From NCBI GenBank assembly GCA_028696365.1, contig JAQVHG010000122.1:1-6697 (forward strand): a stretch of DNA of 6,697 nucleotides. Direction: 5' to 3'. Each line of letters starts with the position of its first letter. The stretch's first letter is position 1. The DNA is from Methanofollis sp. GTDB taxonomy: Archaea > Halobacteriota > Methanomicrobia > Methanomicrobiales > Methanofollaceae. The notes below the pieces were generated by a model. That model saw nothing but the letters and a program-made list of their open reading frames with translations. It had not been told where the DNA came from and made no database searches. Shown here in pieces: positions 1 to 4,481 of this stretch. Made by a program: the position numbers and the translations under genes.

Positions 1-387
1 GGAGACATCACGGGCGTTGCAGTAAACCGTACCGCCCCCAACATCGGCAGCCGCCTGGGGGAGGAGGTTACGGAGAGCCTGCGCATGGAAATCCGCTGGG
101 AGGTCGCCGATACGGGCAAGGGTAGATGCATGGACACGCGACAGCGTGTCCTTCTCCGCATTGAGGACCTCACGCTTGACGGCGAGGTTGGCAGCCGATA
201 CTTCCTGGTTGACGATGCGGTTGACCTCCCGCTGGACGTCTTCCTCAGCTGCTTCTTTGATCGCCGCTGCTTTCTCCTGCGCCTCTTCGAGGATGCTCTT
301 GACCTCGGCCTCAGTTTGGGCCCGGATCTCGGCGACCTCTTTCCGCCCTTTTTCCTTGATATCTCCAACGACAGCTTCCAATCCCAT
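1..387 (-). CDS. ahaE: A-type ATP synthase subunit E (AhaE/AtpE), 3' part cut by window edge
   Basis: Subunit E pairs with subunit H to form the peripheral stalks that hold the catalytic A3B3 head against rotation. I translated 129 codons from the ATG at 387 down to base 1 without a stop; the family is usually about 190-200 residues, so roughly two thirds is present. The product starts MGLEAVVGDIKEKG. Residues about 8-85 are a charged, Ala/Glu/Lys/Arg-rich helix with no prolines, as expected of the N-terminal coiled coil. After it comes the start of the globular C-terminal part, including LARIGDLPADFHAQALRNLL. The start is supported by a GGAGTGA ribosome site a few bases upstream and by lying 25 bases after the ahaK stop. 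Position after H, I and K matches the known methanogen order, so C, F, A, B and D are expected beyond the edge. Assignment rests on sequence character plus gene order and is firm. Confidence 0.93.
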   Translation of the reverse strand, partial: MGLEAVVGDIKEKGRKEVAEIRAQTEAEVKSILEEAQEKAAAIKEAAEEDVQREVNRIVNQEVSAANLAVKREVLNAEKDTLSRVHASTLARIGDLPADFHAQALRNLLPQAAADVGGGTVYCNARDVS

Positions 388-388
388 C

Positions 389-410
389 GTTCACTCCGTG
401 TTCACTTCGT
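389..410 (-). repeat. Two 11-base tandem units carrying the ahaE ribosome site
   Basis: On the plus strand bases 389-399 (GTTCACTCCGT) and 400-410 (GTTCACTTCGT) match at 10 of 11 positions and abut exactly. Read on the minus strand they give ACGAAGTGAAC then ACGGAGTGAAC just before the ahaE ATG. The second unit holds GGAG, the probable Shine-Dalgarno core; the first holds a weaker GAAG version. They fill almost all of the ahaK-ahaE spacer. The repeat is directly visible. A role in setting ahaE translation is inference. Confidence 0.6.
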
Positions 411-412
411 GT

Positions 413-661
413 TTAGAAGAGCAGCAGCAGAGCAACAACAAGACCGAAGATGACGATTGTCTCTGGAATAACAGTGAAGAGCAGTGCAAGACCGAACATG
501 TCCTTGTTCTCGGCGGTCGCACCGACAGCGGCGGCACCGATACCAAGTTCTGCAACACCGGTACCTACACCGGTAAGACCAACGGCGAGCCCGGCGCCGA
601 CTGCCTTCATTCCCATCTGCGATGCTTCAACCATTTCAAGAGTCATAACTGGATCTGCCAT
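413..661 (-). CDS. ahaK: A-type ATP synthase subunit K (c/proteolipid subunit of the rotor ring)
   Basis: This 82-residue protein is the membrane proteolipid whose copies form the rotating ring. Each copy carries an ion past subunit I as the ring turns. It is a single hairpin. Helix 1 spans about residues 17-47 and is glycine-rich (GAGLAVGLTGVGTG). A short polar loop follows (AENKD, 50-54), then helix 2 spans about 55-82. The ion-binding carboxylate is Glu67 in the motif VIPETIVIFG, which is typical of archaeal c subunits. A second acidic residue, Glu38, lies in helix 1. Length fits the 8-kDa one-hairpin form rather than the duplicated V-ATPase form. The ATG at 661 is preceded by GGAGG (672-676) lying inside the last codons of ahaI, with only 5 bases between the genes, so translation is probably coupled. 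Whether H+ or Na+ is carried cannot be decided from this sequence alone. Confidence 0.96.
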   Translation of the reverse strand: MADPVMTLEMVEASQMGMKAVGAGLAVGLTGVGTGVAELGIGAAAVGATAENKDMFGLALLFTVIPETIVIFGLVVALLLLF

Positions 662-666
662 AGTTC

Positions 667-2643
667 TTATTCCTCCGTAAATTTCCTTCTCATGCCAAAG
701 GGCATGTACTTCTTCCCTCCACCATTGTAGAACTTGGTGAAGAATTCAACATAGTGCAACCTGATAGAGTGCAACCCGCCGCCGATAAGACCAAGTGCTA
801 CGTTGAGCAGGTGGCCAAGGAGCAGAACAACAATCCCCATCAGGACAATGACGACACCCACAATGGTGAGTGACTCGAGCTGCGGGCCGATGATCAGGTC
901 GAGGGCGATGTAGTTGGTGACCATCGCAATCGCAACTGAGGAAAGACCGACCGCAACCAGACGGGTGTACGACAGGACGTGACTGATAATCGTGGGGATC
1001 TCCATCAGTTCAAGCGGAGATTCCTGACCGATCAGGACGATGCCGAGCAGGATCAGCACAACACCGACGATGCCTGCCGCGTTCAGACCCATCGCCACCG
1101 GTGGGAAACCAGTGAGGTCCAGCATCAGCGGGATGGGGAAGATAGACCAGACTGCAATGATGATCCCCCACATCGTGGAGAGCCAGCCAAACTGTTCAAG
1201 AACTTTTTTGGTGGCGTGGGAGTCCTGGTACATTGCGTGTCTGATGTTCCACACATGGAGCAGACGCCCCAGTGTGATGTGCAGGATACCGATCCAGACC
1301 GAGACGATCAGCAGTTCAACAACCATCGGATGATGTATTGCTTCTCCACCGATGTTCAGGTGTCTGGAGTAGATGATCGACTGCCAAGGGAGTGCGAATC
1401 CGAAACATTCGCTGAAAAGAACACCAAAGATACAACTCACGATCGAGGAGTTTCTCAGGGTGTCCAGGAGTTGTCTGCCTGCTTCTCCTTTGATGAACTT
1501 CCTTAGTCCAAGGGACATCGCAAGGAGCACAAGACCATACCCGACGTCGCCCAGGATCAGACCAAAGAATATTGGGAAGACGATCGAGACGAGCAGTGTC
1601 GGGTCGAACTCGTCATAGCGTGGACGAGCGTAGATGTCCATTAAAAGTTCTGTCGGGTGCGAGAAACGGGGGTTGTCATACTCAACCGGGACGTCTTTCG
1701 CGTCGTCCCCGACTTCGAGCTCGGTGACATAGACTTTTCCGCCGGTCACGTGCGTGAGGGACGCGATGATGCCCTCCACCTTCTCGGACGGGACCCAGCC
1801 TTCTGCCACAAAGGCGTCGTCTGTTGTTGCAAACCGCAGCGGGGCTTCCGCCTGCTCCACGATGGCCGTGAAGTATTCGTCGTATGCAACGAGGACTTCG
1901 CCGTATTCATTCTTCTTTTCCTCAAGGGTCCTCTCGATCCTCTCAAGTTGCTCGTTGAGCTGAGAGATCTTCCCCTTAGCATCGTAGATGAGGTCCGAAA
2001 CCGGACCTGAGCCATCAGGGATGGGGACCGACTGGAAGTGTGCTTCGAGCAGGGCGCGGTCAGCAGCCTCTGCCTCTGATGCAGGGACAAAGACGATAAT
2101 GAAGTTCTGCCTACCTTTGCCGCCTGGGACATACTGTTTCTCGTGGGGGACAGGGATCTCGACGTCGGATTCGACGTAGCCTGCAAAGACGGTGACGCTT
2201 TCATAGCCGTGATACAGGTCCATGTCAAGGGAGACAGGTGCAAAGGGTTCAAGGGCGTTGACCCGCGCCTCGAAAGCCTTCGCCTGTGCCTCGACTTTTG
2301 ACCGCTGTGCAGTGAGATCCTCGACGTCCTCCACGAGGGCGGCAAGGGTCCGGTCGACGCCGGCCTTCAGTTCAGTTGATGCCTGTGTTCGGGTGGCGTC
2401 AACAGAACCTGGAGAGATTTCAAAGGTGTTCTCGAGCGATCTGATCTTGATCAGTTCGGAGGACGCATCGCTTGCTTGGTCAAGCGGCATCCCAATCTTG
2501 AACCCTTCGTAGGCCTCGTCTTCCTTCTCGACAAAATCTTCGATATGAAAAGCATGCTGATGATACAACTCACGGACGATCGTATCCATCTGGTCCTTGG
2601 AACCTGCGATCAGGATACGGCTCATCCGCTTAGGCTGAAACAT
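667..2643 (-). CDS. ahaI: A-type ATP synthase subunit I (membrane stator, 'a' subunit)
   Basis: Subunit I anchors the peripheral stalks and provides the ion half-channels next to the K ring. I place the start at the ATG at 2643, giving 658 residues beginning MFQPKRMSRILIAG. That opening matches the family, and AAGGAG sits 7 bases upstream; the longer reading frame from 2700 adds 19 residues of unrelated sequence inside ahaH. Residues 1-340 are the soluble arm, with coiled-coil stretches near 95-130 and 220-262. From about 348 onward there are some seven or eight membrane helices. Recognisable motifs are PIFFGLILGDVGYG (357-370) and SHVLSYTRLVAVGLSS (554-569), whose Arg561 corresponds to the essential channel arginine of V-ATPase a subunits. 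A conserved end, LHSIRLHYVEFFTKFYNGGG (624-643), follows. The gene overlaps ahaH by 14 bases. Length and motifs are normal and I see no damage. Confidence 0.97.
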   Translation of the reverse strand: MFQPKRMSRILIAGSKDQMDTIVRELYHQHAFHIEDFVEKEDEAYEGFKIGMPLDQASDASSELIKIRSLENTFEISPGSVDATRTQASTELKAGVDRTLAALVEDVEDLTAQRSKVEAQAKAFEARVNALEPFAPVSLDMDLYHGYESVTVFAGYVESDVEIPVPHEKQYVPGGKGRQNFIIVFVPASEAEAADRALLEAHFQSVPIPDGSGPVSDLIYDAKGKISQLNEQLERIERTLEEKKNEYGEVLVAYDEYFTAIVEQAEAPLRFATTDDAFVAEGWVPSEKVEGIIASLTHVTGGKVYVTELEVGDDAKDVPVEYDNPRFSHPTELLMDIYARPRYDEFDPTLLVSIVFPIFFGLILGDVGYGLVLLAMSLGLRKFIKGEAGRQLLDTLRNSSIVSCIFGVLFSECFGFALPWQSIIYSRHLNIGGEAIHHPMVVELLIVSVWIGILHITLGRLLHVWNIRHAMYQDSHATKKVLEQFGWLSTMWGIIIAVWSIFPIPLMLDLTGFPPVAMGLNAAGIVGVVLILLGIVLIGQESPLELMEIPTIISHVLSYTRLVAVGLSSVAIAMVTNYIALDLIIGPQLESLTIVGVVIVLMGIVVLLLGHLLNVALGLIGGGLHSIRLHYVEFFTKFYNGGGKKYMPFGMRRKFTEE

Positions 2644-2959
2644 GCAGCTGCTCCTTAAAACGAGAGACGAGATACTCGACTGCCTTGTCAACATTGGCAA
2701 GGCTGTTCGCTTTGATCTTCGCCGCCTTCTGTTCGCCGTCCTTCAGGATCTCGGCGCGTTTTTTCGTGGCAGCAGTCTCGGCTTCGGTGAGTCTCGTCTT
2801 TTTGTAGGCCTCTGCATCGGCGGTGGCGGTCTCGATGATACGTTCTGCCTCCGCTCTGGCATCCGCAACTTTCTGCTTGTTCTCAGCATGTGCGGTGCTG
2901 ACCATAGACTTATACTCTTCTTCTGCCTGCTTGATGCTCTTTAAAACCTCACTCTTCAT
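2630..2959 (-). CDS. ahaH: A-type ATP synthase subunit H (peripheral stalk coiled coil)
   Basis: The protein has 109 residues and is almost wholly charged helix: residues about 5-95 are rich in Glu, Lys, Ala and Arg with no proline, the character of AhaH, the archaeal partner of subunit E in the peripheral stalks (related to V-ATPase subunit G). Length fits the usual 100-110. A right-handed coiled coil with subunit E is known for the family; only the heterodimer-prone helix is seen here. It is the first gene of the operon, as in Methanosarcina. The ATG at 2959 follows a strong AGAGGAGGG ribosome site at 2964-2972, and a TATA-box promoter lies just upstream. The end overlaps ahaI by 14 bases. 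Low-complexity coiled coils can mislead, but the context makes the call secure. Confidence 0.92.
   Translation of the reverse strand: MKSEVLKSIKQAEEEYKSMVSTAHAENKQKVADARAEAERIIETATADAEAYKKTRLTEAETAATKKRAEILKDGEQKAAKIKANSLANVDKAVEYLVSRFKEQLHVSA
2651..2656 (-). promoter_or_regulatory. Ribosome binding site that decides the ahaI start
   Basis: The minus strand reads AAGGAG here, 7 bases before the ATG at 2643 and inside the last codons of ahaH. This is the best Shine-Dalgarno match near the start of ahaI. It supports 2643 over the earlier in-frame ATG at 2700. Confidence 0.75.
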
Positions 2960-2979
2960 CCAACCCTCCTCTCACGGCC

Positions 2980-3018
2980 TACACATATTTGATGAAAATT
3001 ACCTTTATATTTGTTGTT
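2980..3018 (-). promoter_or_regulatory. TATA-box promoter of the ATP synthase operon
   Basis: On the minus strand AAATATAAAGG (3012-3002) is a good archaeal TATA box. It is preceded by the purine-rich AACAAC (3018-3013), which could serve as the BRE for transcription factor B. Counting about 26 bases from the box centre puts the transcription start near 2981 and leaves a leader of about 22 bases that carries the GGAGG site of ahaH. The box begins just after the stop codon of the upstream 158-codon gene. The start point is inferred, not measured. Confidence 0.75.
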
Positions 3019-3493
3019 ATTCTTCGACCAAGGCACGATCAACACATATATAGGCGATCGTGCACGCAGGAGGGAGAGCATCAAGCGTGACAGTACCGCC
3101 GCCGCCTCGCAGAGTGATGCCAGCGAGTTCAGGCGAGCCGCAGAGGAGGTGCTGATCAGGGTGGGTGCCGCGCATAATTTCGCAGGAAATAGTGATCTCG
3201 GACGCGGCCGAGACGACCATCGGCACCCGACGGGATCCAGGGTGGCCGTGAGGCAGAGCAACGACCGGAAAGTGGTGGTCGCGAACGAGGAGAAGGATCA
3301 TCGCGGCGGCACGGAGGGGGCCGCCTTCTGGGGCCGAAACACAGACAAGATCGCCAGGATGAAGGCCTTTGCAGTACTCGTCGTCAGCGGTCTCGATGCA
3401 GAGTGCAAACCGTTCGTGAACAGTCCCGACTAGGAGAAATGATGATGGAGTCCGGACAAGAAGGAGGTCGTCGGTGTCAAGGGGGCAGATCAT
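3017..3493 (-). CDS. Unrecognised 158-residue protein, coupled to the zinc ribbon gene
   Basis: I do not recognise a family. The frame is open for 158 codons and looks real. Its ATG at 3493 overlaps the stop of the zinc ribbon gene as ATGA, the usual sign of translational coupling, and a GAGGAGG lies just before it (closer than ideal, which also fits re-initiation). The composition suggests a soluble protein of short beta strands: valine/leucine/isoleucine stretches alternate with Gly/Pro turns (ALPHGHPGSRRVP near 79-91, LRGGGGTVTLDALPP near 128-142). It has eight cysteines, at about 3, 32, 41, 51, 104, 118, 144 and 150, none arranged as a clear CxxC. There is no signal peptide and no convincing membrane helix; AAAMILLLV (62-70) is too short. 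It ends immediately before the ATP synthase promoter. Possible roles with the zinc ribbon include regulation or assembly, but nothing in the sequence proves one. Confidence 0.75.
   Translation of the reverse strand: MICPLDTDDLLLVRTPSSFLLVGTVHERFALCIETADDEYCKGLHPGDLVCVSAPEGGPLRAAAMILLLVRDHHFPVVALPHGHPGSRRVPMVVSAASEITISCEIMRGTHPDQHLLCGSPELAGITLRGGGGTVTLDALPPACTIAYICVDRALVEE
3033..3063. repeat. 8-bp perfect inverted repeat around a TATATA core
   Basis: The arms are GCACGATC (3033-3040) and GATCGTGC (3056-3063), separated by 15 bases. On the minus strand the spacer contains CTATATATG, a second TATA-like element. The site lies in the last codons of the 158-residue gene and about 25-50 bases upstream of the ATP synthase TATA box. 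It could be an operator, an RNA hairpin at the end of the upstream message, or simply coding sequence. The symmetry is directly visible; any role is inference. Confidence 0.45.
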
Positions 3494-3642
3494 GCCTCCT
3501 CGACGTCCTCAGACTGGCAGGATGGACAGACCGGGTGTTTTCCTACGGCCTTGAAATGTTCACCGCATTCTTTACATCGGTAGGACTTTGCTTTTATCCG
3601 CTCTTCGATCTCAATGTCAGTGCCGCCGCCAATAGAACACAT
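3490..3642 (-). CDS. Small zinc ribbon protein (50 residues)
   Basis: The frame encodes 50 residues beginning MCSIGGGTDIEIEERIKAKS. Two knuckles follow, CKEC at 23-26 and CPSC at 39-42, 12 residues apart, the layout of a four-cysteine zinc ribbon. The tail is acidic (EDVEEA). Such tiny ribbons in archaea bind nucleic acid or serve as metal-holding partners; function here is unknown. The stop TGA shares bases with the ATG of the next gene (ATGA), so the two are co-translated. An in-frame ATG at 3654 would add four residues (MIST). I prefer 3642 because a TATA box centred near 3670 places the transcription start at about 3644, which would make a leaderless message, and because no Shine-Dalgarno sequence precedes either ATG. 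Confidence 0.8.
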   Translation of the reverse strand: MCSIGGGTDIEIEERIKAKSYRCKECGEHFKAVGKHPVCPSCQSEDVEEA

Positions 3643-3664
3643 AGTCGAGATCATGGAGGATGCT

Positions 3665-3675
3665 GGATATAAGAG
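3665..3675 (-). promoter_or_regulatory. TATA box for the zinc ribbon operon (leaderless start likely)
   Basis: The minus strand reads CTCTTATATCC. Its centre is about 28 bases before the ATG at 3642, the normal distance from an archaeal TATA box to a transcription start. The message would therefore begin at, or one or two bases before, the start codon. This agrees with the absence of any ribosome site. The box is shorter than the one before ahaH, and no clear BRE is seen. Confidence 0.55.
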
Positions 3676-3779
3676 TTGTGGGAGTGTATCCCCTCACCAA
3701 AGGAGCGAGCCCAAACTCCTAGTGAAGGTACACGCCACCTCTCGGTTTGGGACTTTCCCTCAAAAATCAGAGTCTCACA

Positions 3780-3796
3780 GAAGATCGGAGATCTTC
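3780..3796. repeat. 7-bp hairpin with GGA loop
   Basis: GAAGATC (3780-3786) and GATCTTC (3790-3796) form a perfect stem around a 3-base loop, GGA on the plus strand and TCC on the minus. No T-run follows on either strand. It lies just downstream, in minus-strand terms, of the hairpin at 3815-3827, which has the same loop. Role unknown. Confidence 0.5.
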
Positions 3797-3805
3797 CTGT
3801 CAAGG

Positions 3806-3827
3806 AAAAAAGAAAATGCGGAGCATT
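3806..3827 (-). terminator. Hairpin plus T-run, terminator-like on the minus strand
   Basis: Read on the minus strand, AATGC-TCC-GCATT (3827-3815) runs directly into a tract of eleven bases that is all T except one C (3816-3806). T-rich tracts are the main termination signal in archaea. No known gene ends immediately upstream, so it may stop read-through from the pilus operon or an unseen small RNA before the zinc ribbon promoter. Confidence 0.5.
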
Positions 3828-3945
3828 CCCTGTTCACGAGAGAATATTTCATATTTTGGCCCTGAGCATATCCCAAAACTCTCTAGGGTGAAGCTCTCCT
3901 CGAACTGAAGTGCTTCCTTCCAGAAATTCAAAACTCTCTCCTCGA

Positions 3946-3969
3946 CCGGGGGGCTTGGCCGCCCCCCGG
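3946..3969. repeat. GC-rich palindrome, 9-bp stem
   Basis: CCGGGGGGC (3946-3954) pairs perfectly with GCCCCCCGG (3961-3969) around the 6-base loop TTGGCC. A further run of six C (3972-3977) follows, allowing an alternative pairing with the same G run. Its design resembles the hairpins at 4035-4053 and 4405-4420. Confidence 0.7.
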
Positions 3970-4008
3970 AACCCCCCGTCGATGAAGATTGGCGGAGGGT
4001 TGCGTCTT

Positions 4009-4028
4009 CCCGTCCCCATCCCCATCCC
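4009..4028 (-). other. G-quadruplex motif
   Basis: The minus strand reads GGGATGGGGATGGGGACGGG: four tracts of three or four G separated by 2-base spacers. This satisfies the usual sequence rule for a G-quadruplex and is the only such site I noticed. It lies between two GC palindromes. Folding in the cell is not shown. Confidence 0.6.
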
Positions 4029-4034
4029 GGGGGT

Positions 4035-4053
4035 CCGGGGGCTCTGCCCCCGG
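4035..4053. repeat. GC-rich palindrome, 8-bp stem with TCT loop
   Basis: CCGGGGGC (4035-4042) pairs perfectly with GCCCCCGG (4046-4053), leaving a 3-base loop. It is preceded by another GGGGG run (4029-4033). It looks like a copy or relative of the palindrome at 3946-3969. Confidence 0.7.
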
Positions 4054-4081
4054 CCAAAGAGGTAAGAAAGCGGGCGACACA

Positions 4082-4227
4082 CCTCTCACCCACACAAGAG
4101 GAGAGGGTTTCTACAGAACCCAATACACAGAAAAATCAAAAATTTTCTTTCACAGGAATCTTCGAATTGCCTGCGTACTCACGTTCGCTCACGCTCACAG
4201 TTACTGGAACCCCACAAGGGTGAGAGG
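4082..4227. repeat. 10-bp inverted repeat with 126-base spacer
   Basis: CCTCTCACCC (4082-4091) and GGGTGAGAGG (4218-4227) are exact reverse complements. The spacer holds a small hairpin (GGGTT 4105-4109 with AACCC 4117-4121), an A/T-rich stretch (4130-4150) and a run of CTCAC repeats (4179-4199). The arms could be the ends of a small non-autonomous element or of a structured RNA, but no target duplication was seen. Confidence 0.4.
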
Positions 4228-4310
4228 CAGGGGACAGCAGACATGTGGATCTAGTGAGTGTTGTGCTTTTCGATCGAGTACCTGTCGTCTCACACCGGTC
4301 TTCATGATAA

Positions 4311-4341
4311 GGGGTTCTGGGGCCGGAGGCGCCTGAACCCC
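4311..4341. repeat. 7-bp hairpin enclosing an AGGCGCCT palindrome
   Basis: GGGGTTC (4311-4317) pairs with GAACCCC (4335-4341). Inside the loop AGGCGCCT (4327-4334) is itself self-complementary. It adds to the cluster of GC palindromes in this gene-free stretch. Confidence 0.5.
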
Positions 4342-4417
4342 GTCGTAGAGGGATCGAAGAACTAGCGAACAAGATGCAATCCCGCTCTTCCTCATTTATG
4401 ATGAGGGGAACAAAGCC

Positions 4418-4474
4418 CCCACGGTCCCGTCGTGAGGTCATCCCAAGAGAAAGAAAGAAACAACAGACCGTGGG
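4418..4474 (-). terminator. T-rich terminator of the pilus operon within a 9-bp inverted repeat
   Basis: Just after the pilus platform gene stop at 4482, the minus strand carries a T-rich tract at about 4464-4446 (TGTTGTTTCTTTCTTTCTCT), the kind of signal that ends archaeal transcripts. It sits between the perfect arms GACCGTGGG (4466-4474) and CCCACGGTC (4418-4426). The T-tract is the stronger argument; the arms, 39 bases apart, may or may not matter. Confidence 0.55.
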
Positions 4475-4481
4475 AGGACAC

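Larger units (their letters stand above)
3643..4481. other. 839-base gene-free region rich in hairpins
   Basis: I find no credible gene, tRNA or rRNA here on either strand. The open frames present (for example minus 4123-3800 and 4498-4136) are rich in Gly, Pro, Arg and Ser. They follow the GC hairpins rather than any protein pattern, and they lack ribosome sites. The stretch contains GC-rich palindromes, a four-tract G-quadruplex motif, a spaced 10-bp inverted repeat, short CTCAC repeats (about 4179-4199), a T-run terminator-like hairpin and the TATA box of the zinc ribbon operon. The most likely reading is intergenic DNA built from repeat elements shared with other sites in the genome. That sharing is an inference from its look; I cannot search for it. 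Confidence 0.7.

Noticed and set aside
1657..2010. Plus-strand open frames antisense to ahaI and to the pilus platform gene (for example 4374-4964, 5211-5789)
   Set aside because: They are shadows of strongly supported minus-strand genes in high-GC DNA and have charged, low-information products.
2644..2700. Longer start of ahaI at the ATG at 2700
   Set aside because: The extra 19 residues lie wholly inside ahaH and do not resemble the family start, while the ATG at 2643 has AAGGAG 7 bases upstream.
3614..3891. Short plus-strand open frames
   Set aside because: They run antisense to the zinc ribbon gene or through hairpins, with no ribosome site or promoter on the plus strand.
3800..4123. 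107-codon open frame on the minus strand
   Set aside because: No ribosome site; composition follows the GC palindromes (Gly/Pro/Arg), it passes through the terminator-like hairpin, and I recognise no domain.
3643..4481. tRNA, C/D-box RNA or CRISPR array in the gene-free region
   Set aside because: No T-arm GTTCGA-type motif in a cloverleaf was found. ATGATGA at 4398-4404 resembles a C box but no CTGA D box follows at a suitable distance. No regularly spaced repeats are present.
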